Shown: one piece after another, positions 47,193 to 60,000 of the stretch | How positions within the stretch are numbered: the first letter of the stretch is position 1 | Layout of the letters: every line of letters starts with the position of its first letter | Source: Strongylocentrotus purpuratus | Taxonomy: Eukaryota > Echinodermata > Echinoidea > Camarodonta > Strongylocentrotidae | Reading direction: 5' to 3' | Length of the DNA: 64,000 bases | Assembly (NCBI RefSeq): GCF_000002235.5 | Contig: NW_022145605.1 | Location: forward strand, 36,775,141-36,839,140 | The notes under the pieces: model-generated | Told to the model about the DNA's origin: nothing | What the model saw: the letters and a program-made list of their open reading frames with translations, nothing else | The model's database searches: none | Translations under genes and position numbers: made by a program

Positions 47193-47630
47193 TTGATCAA
47201 AAGTAAGATGGTTCCTCCGTACAGACAAGTCTTCTTGAAGAAGGTCATTTTCCATACTCTACGTGTAATACATATCGGACATATGGAGTTTGAGCAGGGA
47301 GGAGGGGAAGGGGGGATTTTTGATTGGTCCTTTAGCCTTCAGGGTAAATTCGTCTTAAAACGACTAGGTGGAGGTTCAAGAACATTGTCTAATCTTGAGA
47401 AAAAATGATATTTGATCAAAAGTTAGATGGTTCCTCCGTACAGACAAGTCTTCTTGAAGAAGGTCATTTTCCATACTCTACGTGTAATACATATCGGACA
47501 TATGGAGTTTGAGCAGGGAGGAGGGGAAGGGGGGATTTTTGATTGGTCCTTTAGCCTTCAGGGTAAATTCGTCTTAAAACGACTAGGTGGAGGTTCAAGA
47601 ACATTGTCTAATCTTGAGAAATAATGATAT
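47193..47630 (+). repeat. Single-monomer (219-bp) recent duplication
   Basis: Two adjacent monomers share private variants (ccgtacagac near 47217 and 47436, and ggacatatggag near 47277 and 47496). The homologous place near 51347 has only one. This explains why landmark offsets between the two regions change from 4154 to 3935 bp here. Confidence 0.85.
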
Positions 47631-50600
47631 TTGATCAAAAGTTAGATGGTTCCTCCATACGGACAAGTCTTCTTGCAGAAGGTCATTTTCCGTACACTAC
47701 GTGTAATACAATTTTGGACATTTGGAGTTGGAGCGGGGTTGAGGGAGGGGGGAAGAGGGAGGGAGTGGGGAATATTGGATTGGTCCTCTGGCGCTCAGGC
47801 TAAATACGTCTTTAAACGACTTGGGGGAGGTTAAAGAACACTGTCTAATCTTTAGAAAAAATGAAATTTGATCAAAAGTTAGATGGTTCCTCCATACGGA
47901 CAAGTCTTCTTGTAGAAGGTTTTTTGCTGTACTATACATGTACATGTTATACATATAGCTGTAGGACATTTGTAATTGGGAGGGGATGGAGTAGGGAATT
48001 TTTGATGGTCCTCTAGCGCTCAGGGTAAATACATCTTAAAACAACTTGGTGGAGGTTTAAGAACACTGTCTAATCTTGAGAAAAAAATGATATTTGATCA
48101 AAAGTTAGATGGTTCCTCCATAACGGACAAGTCTTCTAGTAGACGGTTATTTTCTGTAACCTTTGTGTAATACATACAGGACATTTGGAGTTGGGGTGGT
48201 GTTGAGGGAGGGGGGAAGAGGGAGGGAGTGGGGAATATTGGATTGGTCCTTTTGCGCTCAGGGTAAATACGTCTTAAAAAGACTTGGTGGAGGTTCAAGA
48301 ACACTGTCTAATCTTTCGAAAAAATGATATTTGATCAAAAGTTAGATGGGTCCTCCATAACGGCCAAGTCTTCTAGTAGACGGTTATTTTCCGTACACTA
48401 CGTGTAATACAATTTTGGACATTTGGAGTTGGAGCGGGGTTGAGGGAGGGGGGAAGAGGGAGGGAGTGGGGAATATTGGATTGGTCCTCTGGCGCTCAGG
48501 GTAAATACGTCTTTAAACGACTTGGTGGAGGTTAAAGAACACTGTCTAATCTTTCGAAAAAATGATATTTGATAAAAAGTTAGATGGTTCCTCCATACGG
48601 ACAAGTCTTCTTGTAGAAGGTTTTTTGCTGTACTATACATGTACATGTTATACATATAGCTGTAAGACATTTGTAGTTGGGAGGGGATGGAGTAGGGAAT
48701 TTTTGATGGTCCTCTAGCGCTCAGGGTAAATACATCTTAAAACGACTTGGTGGAGGTTTAAGAACACTGTCTAATCTTGAGAAAAAAATGATATTTGATC
48801 AAAAGTTAGATGGTTCCTCCATAACGGACAAGTCTTCTAGTAGACGGTTATTTTCCGTACTTTACGTGTAATACATATCGGACATTTGGAGTTTGAGCGG
48901 GGAGGAGGGGAAGGGGGGATTTTTGATTGGTCCTTTAGCCTTCAGGGTAAATACGTCTTAAAACGACTAGGTGGAGGTTCAAGAACACTGTCTAATCTTG
49001 ACAAAAAATGATATTTGATCAAAAGTTAGATGGTTCCTCCATACAGAAAAGTCTTTTTGCAAAAGGTCATTTTCCGTACACTACGTGTAATACAATTTTG
49101 GACATTTGGAGTTGGAGCGGGGTTGAGGGAGGGGGGAAGACGGAGGAAGTGGGGAATATTGGATTGGTCCTCTGGCGCTCAGGGTAAATACGTCTTAAAA
49201 CGACTTGGTGGAGTGTCAAGAACACTGTCTAATCTTTCGAAAAAATGATATTTGATCAAAAGTTAGATAGTTCCTCCATACTGACAAGTCTTCTTATAGA
49301 AGGTTGTCTGCTGTACTATACATGTACATGTACATGTTAAACATTTACCTGTAGGACATTTGGAGTTGGGAAGGGAGGGAGTGGGGAATATTGGATTGGT
49401 CCTCTGGCGCTCAGGGTAAATACGTCTTTAAACGACTTGGTAGAGGTTAAAGAACACTGTCTAATCTTTAGAAAAAATGATATTTGATCAAAAGTTAGAT
49501 GGTTCCTCCATACGGACAAGTCTTCTTGTAGAAGGTTTTTTGCTGTACTATACATGTACATGTTATACATATAGCTGTAGGACATTTGTAGTTGGGAGGG
49601 GATGGAGTAGGGAATTTTTGATGGTCCTCTAGCACTCAGGGTAAAAACGTCTTAAAACGACTTGGTGGAGGTTTAAGAACACTGTCTAATCTTGAGAAAA
49701 AAATGATATTTGATCAAAAGTTAGATGGTTCCTCCATAACGGACAAGTCTTCTAGTAGACGGTTATTTTCTGTAACATTTGTGTAATACATACAGGACAT
49801 TTGGAGTTGGGGTGGTGTTGAGGGAGGGGGGAAGAGGGAGGGAGTGGGGAATATTGGATTGGTCCTTTAGCCTTCAGGGTAAATACGTCTTAAAACGACT
49901 TGGTGGAGGTTCAAGAACACTGTCTAATCTTTAGAAAAAATGATATTTTATCAAAAGTTAGATGGTTCCTCCATACGGACAAGTCTTCTTGTAGAAGGTT
50001 TTTTCCTGTACTTTACATGTACATGTTATACATATAGCTGTAGGACATTTGTAATTGGGAGGGGATGGAGTAGGGAATTTTTGATGGTCCTCTAGCGCTC
50101 AGGGTAAATACATCTTAAAACGACTTGGTGGAGGTTTAAGAACACTGTCTAATCTTGAGAAAAAAATGATATTTGATCAAAAGTTAGATGGTTCCTCCAT
50201 AACGGACAAGTCTTCTAGTAGACGGTTATTTTCTGTAACCTTTGTGTAATACATACAGGACATTTGGAGTTGGGGTGGTGTTGAGGGAGGGGGGAAGAGG
50301 GAGGGAGTGGGGAATATTGGATTGGTCCTTTTGCGCTCAGGGTAAATACGTCTTAAAAAGACTTGGTGGAGGGTCAAGAACACTGTCTAATCTTTCGAAA
50401 AAATGATATTTGATCAAAATTAGATGGTTCCTCCGTAACGGCCAAGTCTTCTAGTAGACGGTTATTTTCCGTACACTACGTGTAATACAATTTTGGACAT
50501 TTGGAGTTGGAGCGGGGTTGAGGGAGGGGGGAAGAGGGAGGGAGTGGGGAATATTGGATTGGTCCTCTGGCGCTCAGGGTAAATACGTCTTTAAACGACT

Positions 50601-53600
50601 TGGTGGAGGTTAAAGAACACTGTCTAATCTTTCGAAAAAATGATATTTGATCAAAAGTTAGATGGTTCCTCCATACGGACAAGTCTTTTTGTAGAAGGTT
50701 TTTTGCTGTACTATACATGTACATGTTATACATATAGCTGTAGGACATTTGTAGTTGGGAGGGGATGGAGTAGGGAATTTTTGATTGTCCTCTAGCGCTC
50801 AGGGTAAATACATCTTAAAACGACTTGGTGGAGGTTTAAGAACACTGTCTAATCTTGAGAAAAAAATGATATTTGATCAAAAGTTAGATGGTTCCTCCAT
50901 AACGGACAAGTCTTCTAGTAGACGGTTATTTTCCATACTCTTAGTGTAATACATACAGGACAATTGGAGTTGGGGTGGTGTTGAGGGAGGGGGGAAGAGG
51001 GAGGGAGTGGGGAATATTGGATTGGTCCTCTTGCGCTCAGGGTAAATACGTCTTAAAAAGACTTGGTGGAGGTTCAAGAACACTGTCTAATCTTTCGAAA
51101 AAATGATATTTGATCAAAAGTTAGATGGTTCCTCCATAAGGGACAAGTCTTCTAGTAGACGGTTATTTTCCGTAACCTTTGTGTAATACATACAGGACAT
51201 TTGGAGTTGGGGTAGTGTTGAGGGAGGGGGGAAGAGGGAGGGAGTGGGGAATATTGGATTGGTCCTCTGGCGCTCAGGGTAAATACGTCTCAAAACGACT
51301 TGGTGGAGGTTAAAGAACACTGTTTTATCTTTCGAAAAAATGATATTTGATCAAAAGTAAGATGGTTCCTCCGTACGGACAAGTCTTCTTGAAGAAGGTC
51401 ATTTTCCATACTCTACGTGTAATAAATATCGGACATATGGAGTTTGAGCGGGGAGGAGGGGAAGGGGGGATTTTTGATTGGTCCTTTAGCCTTCAGGGTA
51501 AATTCGTCTTAAAACGACTAGGTGGAGGTTCAAGAACATTGTCTAATCTTGAGAAAAAATGATATTTGATCAAAAGTTAGATGGTTCCTCCATACGGACA
51601 AGTCTTCTTGCAGAAGGTCATTTTCCGTACACTACGTGTAATACAATTTTGGACATTTGGAGTTGGAGCGGGGTTGAGGGAGGGGGGAAGAGGGAGGGAG
51701 TGGGGAATATTGGATTGGTCCTCTGGCGCTCAGGCTAAATACGTCTTTAAACGACTTGGGGGAGGTTAAAGAACACTGTCTAATCTTTAGAAAAAATGAT
51801 ATTTGATCAAAAGTTAGATGGTTCCTCCATACGGACAAGTCTTCTTGTAGAAGGTTTTTTGCAGTACTATACATGTACATGTTATACATATAGCTGTAGG
51901 ACATTTGTAATTGGGAGGGGATGGAGTAGGGAATTTTTGATGGTCCTCTAGCGCTCAGGGTAAATACATCTTAAAACAACTTGGTGGAGGTTTAAGAACA
52001 CTGTCTAATCTTGAGAAAAAAATGATATTTGATCAAAAGTTAGATGGTTCCTCCATAACGGACAAGTCTTCTAGTAGACGGTTATTTTCTGTAACCTTTG
52101 TGTAATACATACAGGACATTTGGAGTTGGGGTGGTGTTGAGGGAGGGGGGAAGAGGGAGGGAGTGGGGAATATTGGATTGGTCCTTTTGCGCTCAGGGTA
52201 AATACGTCTTAAAAAGACTTGGTGGAGGTTCAAGAACACTGTCTAATCTTTCGAAAAAATGATATTTGATCAAAAGTTAGATGGGTCCTCCATAACGGCC
52301 AAGTCTTCTAGTAGACGGTTATTTTCCGTACACTACGTGTAATACAATTTTGGACATTTGGAGTTGGAGCGGGGTTGAGGGAGGGGGGAAGAGGGAGGGA
52401 GTGGGGAATATTGGATTGGTCCTCTGGCGCTCAGGGTAAATACGTCTTTAAACGACTTGGTGGAGGTTAAAGAACACTGTCTAATCTTTCGAAAAAATGA
52501 TATTTGATAAAAAGTTAGATGGTTCCTCCATACGGACAAGTCTTCTTGTAGAAGGTTTTTTGCTGTACTATACATGTACATGTTATACATATAGCTGTAG
52601 GACATTTGTAGTTGGGAGGGGATGGAGTAGGGAATTTTTGATGGTCCTCTAGCGCTCAGGGTAAATACATCTTAAAATGACTTGGTGGAGGTTTAAGAAC
52701 ACTGTCTAATCTTGAGAAAAAAATGATATTTGATCAAAAGGTAGATGGTTCCTCCATAACGGACAAGTCTTCTAGTAGACGGTTATTTTCTGTAACCTTT
52801 GTGTAATACATACAGGACATTTGGAGTTGGGGTGGTGTTGAGGGAGGGGGGAAGAAGGAGGGAGTGGGGAATATTGGATTGGTCCTTTAGCCTTCAGGGT
52901 AAATACGTCTCAAAACGACTTGGTGGAGGTTCAAGAACACTGTCTAATCTTTAGAAAAAAATGATATTTGATCAAAAGTTAGATGGTTCCTGCATAACGG
53001 CCAAGTCTTCTAGGAGTCGGTTATTTTCCGTACTCTTAGTATAATACATACAGGACATTTGGAAGTGGGGTGGTGTTGAGGGAGGGGGGAAGAGGGAGGG
53101 AGTGGGGGAAGAGGGAGGGAGTGGGGAATATTGGATTGGTCCTCTGGCGCTCAGGGTAAATACGTCTTAAAAAGACTTCGTGGAGGTTCAAGAACACTGT
53201 CTAATCTTTCGAAAAAATGATATTTGATCAAAAGTTAGATGGTTCCTCCATACGGACAAGTCTTCTTGTAGAAAGTTGTTTGCTGTACTGTACATGTACA
53301 TGTTATACATATACCTGTAGGACATTTGGAGTTGGGAGGGGAGGGATTGGGGAATTTTTAATTGGTTCTCTAGCGCTCAGGGTAAATACGTCTTAAAACG
53401 ACTTGGTGGAGGTTCAAGAACACTGTCTAATCTTTCGAAAAAATGATATTTGATCAAAAGTTAGATGGTTCCTCCATAAGGGACAAGTCTTCTAGTAGAC
53501 GGTTATTTTCCGTAACCTTTGTGTAATACATACAGGACATTTGGAGTTGGGGTGGTGTTGAGAGAGGGGGTAAGAGGGAGTGGGGAATATTGGATTGGTC

Positions 53601-55752
53601 CTCTGGCGCTCAGGGTAAATACGTCTTAGAACGACTTGGTGGAGGTTCAAGAACACTGTTTTATCTTTCGAAAAAATGATATTTGATCAAAAGTAAGATG
53701 GTTCCTCCGTACGGACAAGTCTTCTTGAAGAAGGTCATTTTCCGAACTCTACGTGTAATACATATCGGACATTTGGAGTTTGAGCGGGGAGGAGGGGAAG
53801 GGGGGATTTTTGATTGGTCCTTTAGCCTTCAGGGTAAATTCGTCTTAAAACGACTAGGTGGAGGTTCAAGAACATTGTCTAATCTTGAGAAAAAATGATA
53901 TTTGATCAAAAGTTAGATGGTTCCTCCATACGGACAAGTCTTCTTGCAGAAGGTCATTTTCCGTACACTACGTGTAATACAATTTTGGACATTTGGAGTT
54001 GGAGCGGGGTTGAGGGAGGGGGGAAGAGGGAGGGAGTGGGGAATATTGGATTTGTCCTCTGGCACTGTAAATACGTCTTTAAACGACTTGGTGGAGGTTA
54101 AAGAACACTGTCTAATCTTTAGAAAAAATGATATTTGATCAAAAGTTAGATGGTTCCTCCATACGGACAAGTCTTCTTGTAGAAGGTTATTTTCCGTAAC
54201 CTTTGTGTAATACATACAGGACATTTGGATTTGGGGTGGTGTTGAGGGAGGGGGGAAGAGGGAGGGAGTGGGAAATATTGGATTGGTCCTCACGCGCTCA
54301 GGGTAAATATGTCTTTAAACGACTTGGTGGAGGTTAAAGAACACTGTCTAATCTTTAGAAAAAATGATATTTGATCAAAAGTTAGATGGTTCCTCCATAC
54401 GGACAAGTTTTCTTGTAGAAGGTTTTTTGCTGTACTATACATGTACATGTTATACATATAGCTGTAGGACATTTGTAGTTGGGAGGGGATGGAGTAGGGA
54501 ATTTTTGATGGTCCTCTAGCGCTCAGGGTAAATACGTCTTAAAACGACTTGGTGGAGGTTTAAGAACACTGTCTAATCTTGAGAAAAAAATGATATTTGA
54601 TCAAAAGTTAGATGGTTCCTCCATAAGGGACAAGTCTTCTAGTAGACGGTTATTTTCCGTAACCTTTGTGTAATACATACAGGACATTTGGAGTTGGGGT
54701 GGTGTTGAGGGAGGGGAGAAGAGGGAGGGAGTGGGGAATATTGGATTGGTCCTCTGGCGCTCAGGGTAAATACGTCTTAAAACGACTTGGTGGAGGTTCA
54801 AGAACACTGTTTTATCTTTCGAAAAAATGATATTTGATCAAAAGTAAGATGGTTCCTCCGTACGGACAAGTCTTCTTGAAGAAGGTCATTTTCCGTACTC
54901 TACGTGTAATACATATCGGACATTTGGAGTTTGAGCGGGGAGGAGGGGAAGGGGGGATTTTTGATTGGTCCTTTAGCCTTCAGGGTAAATACGTCTTAAA
55001 ACGACTAGGTGGAGGTTCAAGAACACTGTCTAATCTTGAGAAAAAATGATATTTGATCAAAAGTTAGATGGTTCCTCCATACAGAAAAGTCTTTTTGCAG
55101 AAGGTCGTTTTCCGTACACTACGTGTAATACAATTTTGGACATTTGGAGTTGGAGCGGGGTTGAGGGAGGGGGGAAGACGGAGGGAGTGGGGAATATTGG
55201 ATTGGTCCTCTGGCGCTCAGGGTAAATACGTCTTAAAACGACTTGGTGGAGGGTCAAGAACACTGTCTAATCTTTCGAAAAAATGATATTTGATCAAAAG
55301 TTAGATAGTTCCTCCATACTGACAAGTCTTCTTATAGAAGTTTGTCTGCTGTACTATACATGTACATGTACATGTTAAACATTTACCTGTAGGACATTTG
55401 GAGTTGGGAGGGGAGGGAGTGGGGAATATTGGATTGGTCCTCTGGCGCTCAGGGTAAATACGTCTTTAAACGACTTGGTGGAGGTTAAAGAACACTGTCT
55501 AATCTTTAAAAAAAAATGATATTTGATCAAAAGTTAGATGGTTCCTCCATACGGACAAGTCTTCTTGTAGAAGGTTTTTTGCTGTACTATACATGTACAT
55601 GTTATACATATAGCTGTAGGACATTTGTAGTTGGGAGGGGATGGAGTAGGGAATTTTTGATGGTCCTCTAGCGCTCAGGGTAAATACGTCTTAAAACGAC
55701 TTGGTGGAGGTTTAAGAACACTGTCTAATCTTGAGAAAAAAATGATATTTGA

Positions 55753-58700
55753 TCAAAAGTTAGATGGTTCCTCCATAACGGACAAGTCTTCTAGTAGACG
55801 GTTATTTTCTGTAACCTTTGTGTAATACATACAGGACAATTGGAGTTGGGGTGGTGTTGAGGGAGGGGGGAAGAGGGAGGGAGTGGGGAATATTGGATTG
55901 GTCCTCTTGCGCTCAGGGTAAATACGTCTTAAAAAGACTTGGTGGAGGTTCAAGAACACTGTCTAATCTTTCGAAAAAATGATATTTGATCAAAAGTTAG
56001 ATGGTTCCTCCATAAGGGACAAGTCTTCTAGTAGACGGTTATTTTCCGTAACCTTTGTGTAATACATACAGGACATTTGGAGTTGGGGTAGTGTTGAGGG
56101 AGGGGGGAAGAGGGAGGGAGTGGGGAATATTGGATTGGTCCTCTGGCGCTCAGGGTAAATACGTCTCAAAACGACTTGGTGGAGGTTAAAGAACACTGTT
56201 TTATCTTTCGAAAAAATGATATTTGATCAAAAGTAAGATGATTCCTCCGTACGGACAAGTCTTCTTGAAGAAGGTCATTTTCCATACTCTACGTGTAATA
56301 CATATCGGACATTTGGAGTTTGAGCGGGGAGGAGGGGAAGGGGGGATTTTTGATTGGTCCTTTAGCCTTTAGAGTAAATTCGTCTTAAAACAACTAGGTG
56401 GAGGTTCAAGAACATTGTCTAATCTTGAGAAAAAATGATATTTGATCAAAAGTTAGATGGCTCCTCCATACGGACAAGTCTTCTTGCAGAAGGTCATTTT
56501 CCGTACACTACGTGTAATACAATTTTGGACATTTGGAGTTGGAGCGGGGTTGAGGGAGGGGGGAAGAGGGAGGGAGTGGGGAATATTGGATTGGTCCTCT
56601 GGCGCTCAGGGTAAATACGTCTTTAAACGACTTGGTGGAGGTTAAAGAACACTGTCTAATCTTTAGAAAAAATGATATTTGATCAAAAGTTAGATGGTTC
56701 CTCCATACGGACAAGTCTTCTTGTAGAAGGTTTTTTCCTGTACTTTACATGTACATGTTATACATATAGCTGTAGGACATTTGTAATTGGGAGGGGATGG
56801 AGTAGGGAATTTTTGATGGTCCTCTAGCGCTCAGGGTAAATACATCTTAAAACGACTTGGTGGAGGTTTAAGAACACTGTCTAATCTTGAGAAAAATATG
56901 ATATTTGATCAAAAGTTAGATGGTTCCTCCATAACGGACAAGTCTTCTAGTAGACGGTTATTTTCTGTAACCTTTGTGTAATACATACAGGACATTTGGA
57001 GTTGGGGTGGTGTTGAGGGAGGGGGGAAGAAGGAGGGAGTGGGGAATATTGGATTGGTCCTTTTGCGCTCAGGGTAAATACGTCTTAAAAAGACTTGGTG
57101 GAGGTTCAAGAACACTGTCTAATCTTTCGAAAAAATGATATTTGATCAAAAGTTAGATGGTTCCTCCATAACGGCCAAGTCTTCTAGTAGACGGTTATTT
57201 TCCGTACACTACATGTAATACAATTTTGGACATTTGGAGTTGGAGCGGGGTTGAGGGAGGGGGGAAGAGGGAGGGAGTGGGGAATATTGGATTGGTCCTT
57301 CGGCGCTCAGGCTAAATACGTCTTTAAACGACTTGGTGGAGGTTAAAGAACACTGTCTAATCTTTCGAAAAAATGATATTTGATCAAAAGTTAGATGGTT
57401 CCTCCATACGGACAAGTCTTCTTGTAGAAGGTTTTTTGCTGTACTATACATGTACATGTTATACATATAGCTGTAGGACATTTGTAGTTGGGAGGGGATG
57501 GAGTAGGGAATTTTTGATTGTCCTCTAGCGCTCAGGGTAAATACATCTTAAAACGACTTGGTGGAGGTTTAAGAACACTGTCTAATCTTGAGAAAAAAAT
57601 GATATTTGATCAAAAGTTAGATGGTTCCTCCATAACGGACAAGTCTTCTAGTAGACGGTTATTTTCTGTAACCTTTGTGTAATACATACAGGACAATTGG
57701 AGTTGGGGTGGTGTTGAGGGAGGGGGGAAGAGGGAGGGAGTGGGGAATATTGGATTGGTCCTCTTGCGCTCAGGGTAAATACGTCTTAAAAAGACTTGGT
57801 GGAGGTTCAAGAACACTGTCTAATCTTTCGAAAAAATGATATTTGATCAAAAGTTAGATGGTTCCTCCATAAGGGACAAGTCTTCTAGTAGACGGTTATT
57901 TTCCGTAACCTTTGTGTAATACATACAGGACATTTGGAGTTGGGGTAGTGTTGAGGGAGGGGGGAAGAGGGAGGGAGTGGGGAATATTGGATTGGTCCTC
58001 TGGCGCTCAGGGTAAATACGTCTCAAAACGACTTGGTGGAGGTTAAAGAACACTGTTTTATCTTTCGAAAAAATGATATTTGATCAAAAGTAAGATGATT
58101 CCTCCGTACGGACAAGTCTTCTTGAAGAAGGTCATTTTCCATACTCTACGTGTAATACATATCGGACATTTGGAGTTTGAGCGGGGAGGAGGGGAAGGGG
58201 GGATTTTTGATTGGTCCTTTAGCCTTTAGAGTAAATTCGTCTTAAAACAACTAGGTGGAGGTTCAAGAACATTGTCTAATCTTGAGAAAAAATGATATTT
58301 GATCAAAAGTTAGATGGCTCCTCCATACGGACAAGTCTTCTTGCAGAAGGTCATTTTCCGTACACTACGTGTAATACAATTTTGGACATTTGGAGTTGGA
58401 GCGGGGTTGAGGGAGGGGGGAAGAGGGAGGGAGTGGGGAATATTGGATTGGTCCTCTGGCGCTCAGGGTAAATACGTCTTTAAACGACTTGGTGGAGGTT
58501 AAAGAACACTGTCTAATCTTTAGAAAAAATGATATTTGATCAAAAGTTAGATGGTTCCTCCATACGGACAAGTCTTCTTGTAGAAGGTTTTTTCCTGTAC
58601 TTTACATGTACATGTTATACATATAGCTGTAGGACATTTGTAATTGGGAGGGGATGGAGTAGGGAATTTTTGATGGTCCTCTAGCGCTCAGGGTAAATAC

Positions 58701-60000
58701 ATCTTAAAACGACTTGGTGGAGGTTTAAGAACACTGTCTAATCTTGAGAAAAATATGATATTTGATCAAAAGTTAGATGGTTCCTCCATAACGGACAAGT
58801 CTTCTAGTAGACGGTTATTTTCTGTAACCTTTGTGTAATACATACAGGACATTTGGAGTTGGGGTGGTGTTGAGGGAGGGGGGAAGAAGGAGGGAGTGGG
58901 GAATATTGGATTGGTCCTTTTGCGCTCAGGGTAAATACGTCTTAAAAAGACTTGGTGGAGGTTCAAGAACACTGTCTAATCTTTCGAAAAAATGATATTT
59001 GATCAAAAGTTAGATGGTTCCTCCATAACGGCCAAGTCTTCTAGTAGACGGTTATTTTCCGTACACTACATGTAATACAATTTTGGACATTTGGAGTTGG
59101 AGCGGGGTTGAGGGAGGGGGGAAGAGGGAGGGAGTGGGGAATATTGGATTGGTCCTTCGGCGCTCAGGCTAAATACGTCTTTAAACGACTTGGTGGAGGT
59201 TAAAGAACACTGTCTAATCTTTCGAAAAAATGATATTTGATCAAAAGTTAGATGGTTCCTCCATACGGACAAGTCTTCTTGTAGAAGGTTTTTTGCTGTA
59301 CTATACATGTACATGTTATACATATAGCTGTAGGACATTTGTAGTTGGGAGGGGATGGAGTAGGGAATTTTTGATTGTCCTCTAGCGCTCAGGGTAAATA
59401 CATCTTAAAACGACTTGGTGGAGGTTTAAGAACACTGTCTAATCTTGAGAAAAAAATGATATTTGATCAAAAGTTAGATGGTTCCTCCATAACGGACAAG
59501 TCTTCTAGTAGACGGTTATTTTCTGTAACCTTTGTGTAATACATACAGGACAATTGGAGTTGGGGTGGTGTTGAGGGAGGGGGGAAGAGGGAGGGAGTGG
59601 GGAATATTGGATTGGTCCTCTTGCGCTCAGGGTAAATACGTCTTAAAAAGACTTGGTGGAGGTTCAAGAACACTGTCTAATCTTTCGAAAAAATGATATT
59701 TGATCAAAAGTTAGATGGTTCCTCCATAAGGGACAAGTCTTCTAGTAGACGGTTATTTTCCGTAACCTTTGTGTAATACATACAGGACCTTTGGAGTTGG
59801 GGTAGTGTTGAGGGAGGGGGGAAGAGGGAGGGAGTGGGGAATATTGGATTGGTCCTCTGGCGCTCAGGGTAAATACGTCTCAAAACGACTTGGTGGAGGT
59901 TAAAGAACACTGTTTTATCTTTCGAAAAAATGATATTTGATCAAAAGTAAGATGGTTCCTCCGTACGGACAAGTCTTCTTGAAGAAGGTCATTTTCCATA
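55753..60000 (+). repeat. 1857-bp higher-order repeat, more than two copies
   Basis: Landmarks at 55753, 55990, 56457 and 57209 recur at 57610, 57847, 58314 and 59066, and the first two again at 59467 and 59704, always 1857 bp (eight monomers) apart, with shared private variants such as gatgattcctccg near 56237 and 58094. This is the most homogeneous block of array 2. Confidence 0.92.
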
